Source: Candidatus Zhuqueibacterota bacterium
Lineage (GTDB): Bacteria; Zhuqueibacterota; Zhuqueibacteria; Residuimicrobiales; Oceaniaggregativiventaceae
NCBI GenBank assembly: GCA_014728115.1
Contig: WJME01000033.1
Span: 62,001-126,000 of the forward strand
DNA length: 64,000 nt
Direction of reading: 5' to 3'
The position numbers and the translations under genes were made by a program. How positions within the stretch are numbered: position 1 is the stretch's first letter; each line of letters starts with the position of its first letter. Under the pieces are notes generated by a model, which worked only from the letters and a program-made list of their open reading frames with translations, was not told the DNA's origin and searched no databases. Shown here in pieces: positions 36,986 to 46,982 of the stretch.

Positions 36986-37819
36986 TCAAAGCCCAAAGAC
37001 GATGGTTCTCAGGTAGAGATAAACCACAGGAGCAGACAAGATCAGGCTATCAAATCGATCCAGTATTCCTCCGTGACCGGGGATCAAGTTCGAAGAATCT
37101 TTGACTCCGGCATCTCGCTTAAACATAGACTCGAACAAATCACCATATTGACCTATACTTCCCACAATGGTACCCACCAAAAGCGAATCCAAAAGTCGCA
37201 ATCCCTCGATGAAGGTGATATGACAAATCCATGCAACCAGGATGGAAAACAGAAAACCTGCAACAGTGCCTTCGATACTTTTATTGGGGCTTATTCGTTC
37301 AATCAGCTTGTGTTTACCCACATATGAACCGACCATATAAGCAGCAGTATCGCAAATCCAGGTACTCAACAACACCATGATAATCCAGCCACCCGCAGGT
37401 TGTGTATCCAAGCCATAAAATCTTGGCATTTCCCGAATCAGGATAAAGCTTCCAAGGAACAGAGGAAAAAACAAAAAGGCAAACACAGAGACTGCCGAAT
37501 TGAGTATTCTCGACCCACTTTCGCGGTAAAGCTCTCCGAACAGAAATATGATGACAAATATTATCAAAACCGGTACCAGACCGTGTTCGCCATAGAGGTA
37601 AAAAGATGTCAGCAACGCCAGGCTGGCCATAGCTCCGAACCAGAATTGCCCATTCGCCTGTTTTTTATGAGCCAGCCCCAGATACTCATATTGAGACAAA
37701 ATAACAAGGGCAGTGATCAAAATAAACCAGTATATCCCCCCCATCCAGGCAAGGTACAGCAAAAGCGGACCAAAAATCAGAGCAATAATCGCACGTACGG
37801 CAAAGGCTTTCCAGTTCAA
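36986..37819 (-). CDS. cdsA: Phosphatidate cytidylyltransferase
   Basis: About 277 residues with roughly eight membrane helices. It makes CDP-diacylglycerol, the substrate of PssA encoded 10 kb away. The CdsA signature is at the C-terminus: FKRDAGVKDSSNLIPGHGG followed by ILDRFDS. The open frame extends to a TTG at 37879 inside pyrD; I prefer the TTG at 37819, preceded by AGAGAGG, because the product then begins with a short segment and the first helix as in the family. Either start lacks ATG. Confidence 0.92.
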   Translation of the reverse strand: MNWKAFAVRAIIALIFGPLLLYLAWMGGIYWFILITALVILSQYEYLGLAHKKQANGQFWFGAMASLALLTSFYLYGEHGLVPVLIIFVIIFLFGELYRESGSRILNSAVSVFAFLFFPLFLGSFILIREMPRFYGLDTQPAGGWIIMVLLSTWICDTAAYMVGSYVGKHKLIERISPNKSIEGTVAGFLFSILVAWICHITFIEGLRLLDSLLVGTIVGSIGQYGDLFESMFKRDAGVKDSSNLIPGHGGILDRFDSLILSAPVVYLYLRTIVFGL

Positions 37820-37859
37820 ACCGACCTCTCTATTTTTTTTCAAGCTGATTTGATCGTTT

Positions 37860-38771
37860 TCACACGCAGAGTGATCCAATGACTTTTGTAATAGAATTCA
37901 GACGATGCAGGGTGCAAAAATTCTCCAGGCCACGTACAATGTCACGGGCACACATGGGGTGGTAAAAATTGGCAGTACCGACTTGTATGGCATGAGCTCC
38001 AACGATAAGGAATTCCAGTGCATCCTCCACCGTAGCGATCCCGCCAATGCCAATGACAGGTATGTTTACCGCATTCACCAATTCAAACACACGAGCCAGT
38101 GCAACTGGCTTTATGGCAGGCCCTGAAAGCCCACCGGTGATAGTGGACAAGCGCGGTTTTCGGCGTTTTATGTCGACGGCCATACCCACCAACGTATTGA
38201 TTGCTGAAATGGCATCTGCACCTCCATGCTCTACCGCCTGCCCCACTTTAGATATAGAGGTAACATTGGGCGTCAACTTGGCAATAATCGGCCGTTTGGT
38301 TCTTTCGCGCACCTGTTCGGTGACTTTGTGGGCGATACGGGCATCCGCGCTGAATGAGAGACCGCCTTCCTTGACATTAGGGCACGAATAGTTGAGTTCA
38401 TAAGCATCGATCCCGGGCACATCTTCGAGTCGGGAAACGATTTCAGGATAATCCTGACCGGTTTTTCCTGCGACATTGACCACAATCCGGGTGTTACAGG
38501 TTCTGAGAAAAGGCATTTTCTCAGTGATAAAGGCTTCCACACCGACATTGGGCAGCCCAATAGAATTGAGCATTCCTGCAGAGGTCTCGGCAATACGGGG
38601 AGGATAATTCCCCGGTCTGGGTTCCAAAGTCACCGTTTTGGTGACAATAGCTCCCAACTCGGAAAAATCGACCAGTCCCTCGAATTCCAAAGCATACCCA
38701 AATGTACCACTGGCCACCATAACGGGATTGGCCAATTCCAACGCCCCGATTTTTACAGAAAGGTCACTCAT
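37860..38771 (-). CDS. pyrD: Dihydroorotate dehydrogenase, class 1B catalytic subunit
   Basis: 303 residues. It oxidises dihydroorotate to orotate with FMN and passes electrons to PyrK and NAD. The class-1 catalytic cysteine is C130 in ELNYSCPNVKEGG. FMN-binding blocks SGTFGYALEFEG, AGMLNSIGLPNVG and IGIGGIATVEDALEF are present. The ATG at 38771 overlaps the pyrK stop by 8 nt. The adjacent pyrK shows that this is the NAD-linked form. Confidence 0.96.
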   Translation of the reverse strand: MSDLSVKIGALELANPVMVASGTFGYALEFEGLVDFSELGAIVTKTVTLEPRPGNYPPRIAETSAGMLNSIGLPNVGVEAFITEKMPFLRTCNTRIVVNVAGKTGQDYPEIVSRLEDVPGIDAYELNYSCPNVKEGGLSFSADARIAHKVTEQVRERTKRPIIAKLTPNVTSISKVGQAVEHGGADAISAINTLVGMAVDIKRRKPRLSTITGGLSGPAIKPVALARVFELVNAVNIPVIGIGGIATVEDALEFLIVGAHAIQVGTANFYHPMCARDIVRGLENFCTLHRLNSITKVIGSLCV

Positions 38772-39564
38772 CGACAATAATCTCACTCATGTCAAATACC
38801 GGTCCGTCCTTACATGCCAGATAATATTGTTTTCCTTCGTTTGGAGGGTTTTTCATGGGAACAGGACATCCCATACAGGCACCAAAACCACAGGCCATTG
38901 TATTTTCCACAGAGACAAAAGCGTCTAACTGATGCTGCTGGCAATAGGTCTGAACTGCTCTGAGCATGGGATTGGGGCCACAGACCAGAACTCGTGTATC
39001 GTCTTTTTGAATATGGGATAGAGTTTCAAGAGCATTGATGACGGTTCCCTTGACTCCCTTTGATCCGTCATCAGTCGCCAAAATCAAATTACAATATGAG
39101 GTAATTTCAGAAAGGAAGCAAAAATAATCGGCCGAAGAGACGCCATAGACAAAATCGATGGTTAAATCACGATGCGCCACTTCTTGTAAAACTTTGAAAA
39201 ACGGAGCAACGCCCAGACCACCTGCGACAATGAGCAGTCGGTTTTTATCATTCGGGTATTCGAAATGGTTCCCGAGAGGGCCGAGGACATCGAGTGTCAT
39301 GGGAGGAGCAAGTTGTGACAAGATATGGGTTCCTTTACCCACAACCGAGAAGAGAAGATCAAAGGTGCTTTTTTGAGGATCAACTCTATGGATACTAAAA
39401 GGCCTTCTCCAAAGAATGTCTGCCTCTCGGGGAACAGAGACATTCACAAACTGACCGGCTCTGGCATGCTTGGCAATTAAATCGCTTTTCAGAGTCAGGC
39501 AAAAAGTCTCTTTGGCGACTTTATTACACGCAATAACGGCAGCATCAAAAAGTTTGGGATTCAT
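38764..39564 (-). CDS. pyrK: Dihydroorotate dehydrogenase electron-transfer subunit
   Basis: 266 residues. FAD domain with RPFSIHRVDP, NAD domain with AGGLGVAPFFKVLQE, and a C-terminal [2Fe-2S] site built from CGFGACMGC plus a later cysteine in YYLACKDGPVF. It moves electrons from PyrD to NAD. It is translationally coupled to pyrD and lies 13 nt after the TPR lipoprotein gene. Confidence 0.95.
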   Translation of the reverse strand: MNPKLFDAAVIACNKVAKETFCLTLKSDLIAKHARAGQFVNVSVPREADILWRRPFSIHRVDPQKSTFDLLFSVVGKGTHILSQLAPPMTLDVLGPLGNHFEYPNDKNRLLIVAGGLGVAPFFKVLQEVAHRDLTIDFVYGVSSADYFCFLSEITSYCNLILATDDGSKGVKGTVINALETLSHIQKDDTRVLVCGPNPMLRAVQTYCQQHQLDAFVSVENTMACGFGACMGCPVPMKNPPNEGKQYYLACKDGPVFDMSEIIVDE

Positions 39565-39577
39565 GGATCATTCTTTA

Positions 39578-42070
39578 TCAACGCAATTCAGGTATTTGAG
39601 CAGGCGCGTCCGAGGTATCCGGTTCTGCGGATTCCTGGCGATCCGGAACGGCCTTTTCCGGTTCTAATTTTTGGGGAACAGGTGTCTCCCGAGAATCTTT
39701 ATCAGTCACTCTCTCGACCTTTTCCGGTAAGGATTTATCTTGCCCTCCTGCGGCTAGTGAATCAGACAGGGCAGCCTCAGCAGCGCTCAACTGTTCAGGC
39801 GTGAGATCAGATGACGTTTCCCGGGCGCCACCCGGAGGATCGACACTTTTTTGAGCAACATTTCCAGAGTCTGATATGGCTTGGGTCTGCAATGAATCAG
39901 ATCCGCTGGCCAAAGCCATCGAATCTGCGGGTAAAGTGGCCAAAGAATCAGCCCCCCCGGCCAAAAGCACGGAATCTTGCTCAGCAGCCCGTTTCAAAGA
40001 ATCGGCAATGGCTTTTTCTCTTGCTTCTTTTTCTTTCTGAGCTTTTTCCACTGCAGCCAGTTTGGGCTGTACCAATTTGGCATAAGAAGATTTTGCATCC
40101 AATTCCATCAAGGACTGGTATATATCGATAGCCTTTTCATACTGGTAAAGTTCATTCTCATATATCCAGCCCATATTCAACAAGGCTTTACGCGCATATT
40201 CCGAGTCGGGGTAGCGTTTGATCAGTTTTTTATAAAGCTCGATCGCAGCATCAAAGTCGTTTTGTTCCCTATACATACTTTCAGCGAGTTCGAAGGAGAT
40301 TTTGGCTGAATCGACTTTATCCTCGATTTCAAAACCGAGAATATGTCGTGCTCCCTCGGCATGTCTGGAATGGGGATATAATTCGACGAGTCTCAGAAAA
40401 ACAGAATCAGCAATCTGCCGATCTCTGAGCACGGAATCAAAGGTATAGCCCAAAGAGTAAAGCGCTCTGGCTGCCATGGTTGAGTCGGTCGTCGTTTCCA
40501 AAATATCCAGATAGACATGAACGGCGCTATCCGCCTTGTCAAAATTAAACAACAGCAATTCAGCCAGCGCGAGTTTTTTTTCAGCAATCGTGTATTTTTT
40601 TTGTTCTTTTTCTTTCTCTTTTTGAGCAGCCAAAGCGGCGCTGTCTAAAGGTGCAGCAGCGAGCGAATCGCCTTCCACACCCTCAACCTGACTTTGCACG
40701 ATCTGATTTTGCGAACGAAAACGATCTTCTTCAGTCAAAATGGTAAGCGATTTTGGTGGGGGACGATCCCGGCCGGCATAATTGATCCACATGCCATCAG
40801 CAGAGAGATCTATGGGGGCGTCATCGGTTTTCGGCCCCTCATTTTCACCATTCTCTGCTTCATCGCCTGCCTGAGTTGAATCTCTGGTCACTTTTCGACC
40901 TTCCAAAACAGCGATTTCATCCAATAAACCGAGATAAGCTTTTATATCGTCAGCTCGTTCCTGAGCCGTAGGAGCGATAAGTGAATTTGCATATTCTCCT
41001 CTTACCAACTCGTAATATTCTTGGGCCTTGGCAAGATCCTGGTTGACAAATTCTTCGATTTCGGCCAATGCAAAATAACTGCGTGCCGAGGCATCTGTCC
41101 GGGGATGCATCTCTATAATTTCATTGTACCATTTGACAGATTCGACATAATCACCATTGAAACGCAGATTATCGGCGAGCTTTACCTTGATCATTGGCAG
41201 CTTTTTTTCATTCATCTCTTTAGACAAGAGATCACTAAACGTCTTTATCGCTGTTTCAAAATCCCCCACATAACTCAATGCCTCACCCAATTTGTACACA
41301 GCCTGTGACTTGAAATCCTCATTGGGACTCATATCCACAGCTTTTTGTAAAATAGCGGGTGTGGGCTCGTAATTTTCCATCGCAAAAAGGCACATTCCTA
41401 AACGATAGAATGACATCGCCTGAATGAGCTCATCGTCTGCCTGGTCTGCAGTCTTTTTATACTCTTCTGCAGCCAGCTCGTATTTGGCTTGTTCATAATA
41501 AAGCCCGCCCAATTCATATGCTGCTTCTTCCTGAATATCGGAATCGATTTCCTGGTTGGCGAGGATTTCGCGCAATTTGTTTTCAGCTTCATCATATTCT
41601 TTCAAGCCGATAAATGTCTTGGCGAGATCCAGTCTGGCTTGGCTGATAAATTCACTGTTGGGGAAAATTTCAATCAGTTCTTCAAACTTGCGTTGGGCCT
41701 TGCCATATTCACGGCGATGATAAAAGCATTGCCCCAGCAACATGAGAGCATCATCAACATATTTGCTATCAGGATGAAACTCGAGCACCTTGGACGCTTT
41801 TTCGATGGCAATCTGGTAATTTTGCATTTCTGTTGTGGTGGGTTTATTGACATCCAACTTGTTATATTGGCCACTCCGGCGCAAATTCTCTCTTTCTTCC
41901 GGAGAAATTTCCACAACCTGATTGCGAAGTCGCTTTTCACGCTCTTTAGAGGCTTCACGGTAGGCTTTTTTGGCATTATAAAAAGTGTTATAATAAGCAC
42001 ATCCTGACAAGAGCAAAAAGACGGATAGGGTTAAAACACGAAAATTTTTAAAAACTCGCAAGGTATTCAA
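39578..42070 (-). CDS. TPR-repeat outer-membrane lipoprotein
   Basis: 830 residues. A lipobox (LLLSGC, Cys 24) is followed by AYYNTFYNAKKAYREA, a start seen in TPR lipoproteins of FCB phyla. TPR arrays span about 80-350 and 520-680 (for example YYEQAKYELAAEEYKK). Acidic low-complexity segments lie around 380-500. A long tail from about residue 690 is rich in Ser, Ala, Asp and Pro with repeated DSLA/ADSMA units. It could be a scaffold; the type IX component PorW/SprE is also a TPR lipoprotein, but homology is not shown here. Followed by pyrK. Confidence 0.82.
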   Translation of the reverse strand: MNTLRVFKNFRVLTLSVFLLLSGCAYYNTFYNAKKAYREASKEREKRLRNQVVEISPEERENLRRSGQYNKLDVNKPTTTEMQNYQIAIEKASKVLEFHPDSKYVDDALMLLGQCFYHRREYGKAQRKFEELIEIFPNSEFISQARLDLAKTFIGLKEYDEAENKLREILANQEIDSDIQEEAAYELGGLYYEQAKYELAAEEYKKTADQADDELIQAMSFYRLGMCLFAMENYEPTPAILQKAVDMSPNEDFKSQAVYKLGEALSYVGDFETAIKTFSDLLSKEMNEKKLPMIKVKLADNLRFNGDYVESVKWYNEIIEMHPRTDASARSYFALAEIEEFVNQDLAKAQEYYELVRGEYANSLIAPTAQERADDIKAYLGLLDEIAVLEGRKVTRDSTQAGDEAENGENEGPKTDDAPIDLSADGMWINYAGRDRPPPKSLTILTEEDRFRSQNQIVQSQVEGVEGDSLAAAPLDSAALAAQKEKEKEQKKYTIAEKKLALAELLLFNFDKADSAVHVYLDILETTTDSTMAARALYSLGYTFDSVLRDRQIADSVFLRLVELYPHSRHAEGARHILGFEIEDKVDSAKISFELAESMYREQNDFDAAIELYKKLIKRYPDSEYARKALLNMGWIYENELYQYEKAIDIYQSLMELDAKSSYAKLVQPKLAAVEKAQKEKEAREKAIADSLKRAAEQDSVLLAGGADSLATLPADSMALASGSDSLQTQAISDSGNVAQKSVDPPGGARETSSDLTPEQLSAAEAALSDSLAAGGQDKSLPEKVERVTDKDSRETPVPQKLEPEKAVPDRQESAEPDTSDAPAQIPELR

Positions 42071-42246
42071 ATTCGCCTCAAAAAGTATCGAGCCAACTGT
42101 GCACCCTGGACGTCAAGTGACACGATTCCATTCATATATATTGGTTTAAATGGATTGCACCCATAAAAGTTCCCTGTATGGTTAAGCTAACAAAAATAAG
42201 AGACATACGCAAACAGAATTTGTCTTTTATAAAAATCCGGACGAGC

Positions 42247-42786
42247 TCAGGCTATATGCGGACCAAACCAGGCAGGGGTTGCAAGACGCGTATGTTTTAT
42301 CTGACGCAAAAGGAAAAAACTTACCGCACCGACAAGAAGACCCATAAACCATGCAGGAATCAAAAAACCCGGTAATAAAACAAATATCTCCTGTTGACCG
42401 ACCACAAGCACGACAGCCAACAGGAGCTGAACGATATTATGAACCATTGCCCCTATAACGCTGATTCCCATGACACTAAAAAGACGTCCGAAACTTTTAA
42501 AGAGGATCATTGCACAAGTGGCAGCCAGCCCACCAACCATTGAAAATAAAAAAATCGGATTCAAAAAAGATCCCAGGATCAATGCCCCTATAACCGTACG
42601 CAATATAACAACAAGGAATGCTGCCCGCGCCCCATATAAATACAGCGCCAATAATGTAGCCACATGAGCAAGTCCGGGTTTCACCCACGGTACCGGTCGG
42701 GGCAGAACCGACTCGAAAAGAAACAGAACCAGGCCCAGTGCGACCAACAAAGAAAGATGTACCAGAGTTTGATTATTTTTATGCAT
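42247..42786 (-). CDS. Gx transporter family protein (ECF S-component-like)
   Basis: 179 residues with about six helices. It contains the family block LPRPVPWVKPGLAHVATLLALYLYG followed by RTVIGALILGSFLNPIF (quoted in part) and GAMVHNIVQL. The family, once called heptaprenyl diphosphate synthase component I, is now seen as an S-component-like membrane protein often found with a NusG-domain-II protein, as here (6 nt away). The substrate is unknown. EcfT at 32554-33360 is a possible partner. Confidence 0.88.
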   Translation of the reverse strand: MHKNNQTLVHLSLLVALGLVLFLFESVLPRPVPWVKPGLAHVATLLALYLYGARAAFLVVILRTVIGALILGSFLNPIFLFSMVGGLAATCAMILFKSFGRLFSVMGISVIGAMVHNIVQLLLAVVLVVGQQEIFVLLPGFLIPAWFMGLLVGAVSFFLLRQIKHTRLATPAWFGPHIA

Positions 42787-42792
42787 AATGTC

Positions 42793-43191
42793 TTATCCGG
42801 TAATAACATCCAAACCGGGATCGCCTAAAATTTTAATCACAATACGATTGGGGACACATACAATGATTTGATTGACGTTGTTTATAGCTCCGTTCTTTAT
42901 ACAAAAACGAGTTTGACACTCGCTTTCAATGATCTGTATAGCACCATTTTTAACTTGCACAACCACAGGCCCTCGATCCCCACCTACGGTCACCCGTTGA
43001 TCCTTGTTCAAGTTCAGTTCCAAAAGAATCTGACCCTTGTGGATGATGCGTGCAGTATGACCACTTGGCTGAGTGGGGACAAGCTGATAGAGCGTAGCCA
43101 AAGAAGCCAGCAGCAGGATCAAAAGTAGCCACCGGTCTCCCCGAGTGAGTAGGCTCAGAATAGGTGGCCATGATCGGAAACATCCAATCAT
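42793..43191 (-). CDS. NusG domain II-containing membrane-anchored protein
   Basis: 132 residues. One membrane helix (WLLLILLLASLATLYQLV) is followed by a beta-rich NusG domain II-like region containing the pattern G..G....V..GAI.I..S.C....C...G.I.....IVC.PN (for example SECQTRFCIKNGAI and IIVCVPNRIVIKI). These proteins are usually next to Gx transporters, as here. The start overlaps the PorV-TPR stop by 4 nt. Function unknown. Confidence 0.88.
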   Translation of the reverse strand: MIGCFRSWPPILSLLTRGDRWLLLILLLASLATLYQLVPTQPSGHTARIIHKGQILLELNLNKDQRVTVGGDRGPVVVQVKNGAIQIIESECQTRFCIKNGAINNVNQIIVCVPNRIVIKILGDPGLDVITG

Positions 43192-45440
43192 TGCAGAGAA
43201 TCCAAAGCTTGCAGCCTCTCATTAGCGCGATTGATATATTCCAGTGATCCCTTGTGTAATGGATTGATAGCGAGGGCTTTTTCCCACTCGTCGATTGCAG
43301 CTCTGTAATTTTCATTCGAATAGAGTTGTATTCCCCGGTTAAAATATTCATCAACCTGTTCGGCCAGGCGGGCCTGGCAAAGAGACTGCAATTCCAATGC
43401 ATTCAAATGGTTGGGGTTACGTTCTATTATTTGCTCTGTTTTATTGAGACATTGTGAAAATGAACCTCGATAATAATCCCGTCTGGCTTGCTGGTAAAGC
43501 TCTTCAACATCCATGGCCTCCAGGATTTGATCTTTCAGATCTTGTACCTGGCGGGAGTTTGAATCCAGACCTTTAATAGAATCCAGCACGGTCATAGCAA
43601 GGTTCCACTCTCCACCTTCCATATGGTCTTTGACCCGAACCAAAAGTTTTTCCGAAGCATTAGAGACCGTAGAATCGAGTTGTCGTTTTAACTGTAGTGC
43701 ATCCTCATGATTAGGATCGACCTTTAAAATTTGATTGCTCAAGGCCAGAGCCTGGTCATACAGTCGATCATCCATCAAGCTCTTTATGCGAATGATTTCC
43801 TTGTCAGCCCAGTTCTTGATCTTTTGTCGCATGATCTGAATTCTTTCGCTTGCCAAAGAGTGTTCCGGGTTGATTCGCAACATTTGTTGATATCGATTCA
43901 GAGCAGCAGCCCAGGCCTGATTTTCCTCAAAGCGTCTGGCCTCAATCATCAAATCACTCAACACTTTTCGATTCGCTCGTTGTTCTTTGGCAATTCGCTC
44001 AATATATTCCTGTGCTTCTTGAAACCGTGGAACCTTTTCGAGCGCTTTTACAAACTCTTGTCGTGCTCGATCAAGATTTCTCTGGCTATAATATCCCAAT
44101 CCTCGATAATAATAATCCTGGGCTTCATCTTGAAGGATTCTATCGATTTTTTGTAAATAAGCGTCAGCATCGGGTTGTTCCGGCGATACGAGGAGAATAG
44201 ATTCAAATATTTCTCTCGCCTGTCCGAGATCTCCTTGCTCAAAATATTTGATCCCCAATTGTGACCATTTTTCGGAATGAACATCGACCAAGGGGCGAAT
44301 ATCTTTGATCGCTTGAGCAGCTTTTTTATTTTCAGGATCTAGGCGCAGGACTTTAAGATAGTTGGCTGCTGCACTCATGTACCAATTTTTGTCAGCAAAT
44401 TCATTAGCGACGACCAAAAGGCTATCAATTCGAATATTTTCTTGTGATAAAAGTCCCTGCAACCGTCTCACCCATTCGATAACAGTCTCGTCCGACTGAT
44501 CATATGAAAGAGCGAGTTTTGCCTCTCTTAATGCCTGCCGCGTTTCCCGGTTTCGTAAATGGGATCTGGCACGTTCATAATGATATTCTGCTACGGTTTT
44601 AGGATCACGCCCCAGGCGAAACTGGGTCGTGGCGGCAACCCGTTTGCTTTTTGCATCATAAACGAGGCCCACCTTTAAAGCGCCCAGGTTCAATTGAGAC
44701 CCTACTGCCCACAAATCAGCGTTTCCATTTTGAGTTCCGGCCATCACAGAAAGTGAAGGCAAAATATCCAACTGTAAACCCACATGTTCTGAATCCAGTC
44801 CTCTTTGAAAATGGTGAGCATAGTAAATAGAGAGATGTTCAGGCCACATCTCGTAACGAAATCCCAATCTTGCCTGATGATCATATTGTGGAGCGCCAAG
44901 AGGAATATTTTGAATGGCCAAGCCCAGAGTGAGCCGGTCAGCAATCCAAGCCAGATTTTTGTCAACAGCACGAGCAAAACCGGGTCTCCAAAGTGCACCC
45001 AAGCCCATTACTGCCCAATCATCATCTTGCCATAGATTCAGACCGATAGAAACGCCCATCGCCAGGGTACCCCAACGTTTGCCCCAGCCAGCCATGTAGG
45101 AATCCATAGGGTTGTTCATAAATGGCACCCGCGTCATGGCAGCACTAAACGCGCCATATTTTGGCGAAAAGTGGGCCAGCGCGCTATAATTCAGCGTATA
45201 AGGCTCATGCAAAGAAACCAGTGCCTGATGAGCATTTAGATAGCCCAGTGCAGCAGGATTCCAATATAGTGCCGTTGCATTATCATGCAATACGATACCG
45301 GACCGGCCCAATGCCAGCGAGCGGGCATTGGGTGTAAAATCGAGAAATGGTGAACGGCCATGACACGGCACCAGGATTCCGTTCAAGGAAAGGAAGAAAA
45401 TACAGAGATATGTAAAAAGGCGTTGATGCATATTGAACAT
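43188..45440 (-). CDS. Fusion of PorV/PorQ-like barrel with periplasmic TPR domain
   Basis: About 750 residues. A signal peptide is followed by a barrel domain (about 30-290) with the PorV-type block TPNARSLALGRSGIVLHDNA and ATALYWNPAAL, parallel to the porV product at 16557-17657. From about 300 to the end, TPR and coiled-coil-like helical repeats (for example YYYRGLGYYSQRNLDRARQE) make a long soluble arm. The ATG at 45440 overlaps the cyclase stop by 1 nt (TGATG); a GTG directly before it is an alternative. Such a protein could link an outer-membrane pore to periplasmic partners. Confidence 0.82.
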   Translation of the reverse strand: MFNMHQRLFTYLCIFFLSLNGILVPCHGRSPFLDFTPNARSLALGRSGIVLHDNATALYWNPAALGYLNAHQALVSLHEPYTLNYSALAHFSPKYGAFSAAMTRVPFMNNPMDSYMAGWGKRWGTLAMGVSIGLNLWQDDDWAVMGLGALWRPGFARAVDKNLAWIADRLTLGLAIQNIPLGAPQYDHQARLGFRYEMWPEHLSIYYAHHFQRGLDSEHVGLQLDILPSLSVMAGTQNGNADLWAVGSQLNLGALKVGLVYDAKSKRVAATTQFRLGRDPKTVAEYHYERARSHLRNRETRQALREAKLALSYDQSDETVIEWVRRLQGLLSQENIRIDSLLVVANEFADKNWYMSAAANYLKVLRLDPENKKAAQAIKDIRPLVDVHSEKWSQLGIKYFEQGDLGQAREIFESILLVSPEQPDADAYLQKIDRILQDEAQDYYYRGLGYYSQRNLDRARQEFVKALEKVPRFQEAQEYIERIAKEQRANRKVLSDLMIEARRFEENQAWAAALNRYQQMLRINPEHSLASERIQIMRQKIKNWADKEIIRIKSLMDDRLYDQALALSNQILKVDPNHEDALQLKRQLDSTVSNASEKLLVRVKDHMEGGEWNLAMTVLDSIKGLDSNSRQVQDLKDQILEAMDVEELYQQARRDYYRGSFSQCLNKTEQIIERNPNHLNALELQSLCQARLAEQVDEYFNRGIQLYSNENYRAAIDEWEKALAINPLHKGSLEYINRANERLQALDSLQ

Positions 45441-46936
45441 CACATGATAATAGCGCGGTCGTAATCGATTTCAAATATTTCAACTGTTTGGCTGCGACCT
45501 TTAACACGAATAGGATTCAGTCGGATTGTAGGATATTCACCATCGAGCTGTTTGACCATTTCCAGCGGAGCGATAATTTGTCCCGGTTTGGCCACAGCAC
45601 AGAGGCGAGATGCAAGATTTACAACATCACCGATAACCGTATAATCGAGACGACTCTTTGAGCCCATATTTCCCATCACTGCGGGACCGATATGTAACCC
45701 ACACCCTACAGTCAAAACCACGAGTCCGCCTTTACGGCGACGCGCATTGAGTTCACGAATAGATCTTTGCATCTCTACGGAGGCATGGATAGCATGGTCA
45801 GCCTGATTATCGCCAAGAAAGATGGCCATCACCTGGTCACCCATAAATTTGTCAACAATACCATGGTTTTCCTCAATGATCCTTGCTTGCAAGTCAAGAT
45901 AAATATTGATCAATTCGACAATCTCTTCAGGGGCCAGCCGTTCGGTCAAATTGGAGAAATTGCGTACATCCGAAAACAGGCAGGTCACCATCCGCCGTTC
46001 ACCAATCGGCAGGAGATCATCAAAAGTAGATCGTTTGCGGATCATTTGGACGGTCAGCTTTGAGACGAATTTTTGCATTTGCATTTTTTCCCGCAAATGC
46101 ACGATCATACTGTTAAACTCTTTGGCCAACTGACCAAGCTCGTCCCGGGTGATCACAGGTATCTGTGCATTAAGATTTCCCCGACCTACCCGTCTCACCC
46201 CCTCAGACAGCGCATCGATCTGTCCGGTCATTTTTTTGGCAAGGTAAAACACCAATAATACAGATAAAGCCATAACGAGAAAAGAGGTCGTGATAATCGT
46301 TTGCGTCGCCCGGTTAATAGGAAGCAGAATCTCGCTTCTTGAAAAGCCCAATATCGTGACACCCAAAAAGATTTTGTCTTGCCCTCTTTTTGCATAAAGT
46401 GGATGAATATATTCGATAACATTTTTTGTTATCCGGGTGTCAGTATCTTGCAATCGAGTAAAATATATACTATCAGCCTTTGCGACGATCTGATTGATCC
46501 GCTCTTGTTCAGTATGGGCAACCACCGAACCATTTCTATCTATCACGGACGCATAGACCAGGCCTTCGATATCTTCATTATAAATATCATGAATCGCCTC
46601 GCGAATATGTCCTGCATAAACCGATCCAGTATTGACGTCTCGATCAGAGAGGTAATACAGCAACAAATCTTCTTTAATAGCCTGGGAAACATGGCGAAGG
46701 GATAGACTACACGTCTCTGCCAGGCGGTCATTCAAAATCGATTTGCCATGATGTAACAAAAGCAAGCTAAGGGCTGACATGGACACCACCACCAAAATTC
46801 CGGTGGTAATGATCATCTTGACTCGAATTTGTTTTCGGGCATACCACTGCCATATCGATTTTGCCCATCGATTGATTCCGGCTAAAAAACGATGATAAAG
46901 TCGCGAATGATTCTGGTTTTCAGATACCGATTTCAA
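45440..46936 (-). CDS. Membrane class III nucleotidyl cyclase with sensor and HAMP domain
   Basis: 498 residues. Two membrane helices (about 41-61 and 212-233) bracket a periplasmic sensor. A HAMP domain (about 235-285) is followed by a class III cyclase domain. Metal aspartates are D323 (FSDVRNFS) and D367 (KFMGDQVM). The substrate-selecting pair K363 and D431 (RLDYTVIGD) is of the ATP-using type, and N440/R444 (NLASR) are the transition-state residues. Cyclic AMP is therefore the likely product. It is translationally coupled to the PorV-TPR gene, which suggests signalling linked to the envelope. Confidence 0.93.
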   Translation of the reverse strand: MKSVSENQNHSRLYHRFLAGINRWAKSIWQWYARKQIRVKMIITTGILVVVSMSALSLLLLHHGKSILNDRLAETCSLSLRHVSQAIKEDLLLYYLSDRDVNTGSVYAGHIREAIHDIYNEDIEGLVYASVIDRNGSVVAHTEQERINQIVAKADSIYFTRLQDTDTRITKNVIEYIHPLYAKRGQDKIFLGVTILGFSRSEILLPINRATQTIITTSFLVMALSVLLVFYLAKKMTGQIDALSEGVRRVGRGNLNAQIPVITRDELGQLAKEFNSMIVHLREKMQMQKFVSKLTVQMIRKRSTFDDLLPIGERRMVTCLFSDVRNFSNLTERLAPEEIVELINIYLDLQARIIEENHGIVDKFMGDQVMAIFLGDNQADHAIHASVEMQRSIRELNARRRKGGLVVLTVGCGLHIGPAVMGNMGSKSRLDYTVIGDVVNLASRLCAVAKPGQIIAPLEMVKQLDGEYPTIRLNPIRVKGRSQTVEIFEIDYDRAIIM

Positions 46937-46982
46937 GGCTTTTCACTGATTCTCAAGTAAACAATTTTATTAAACGGGTTCT

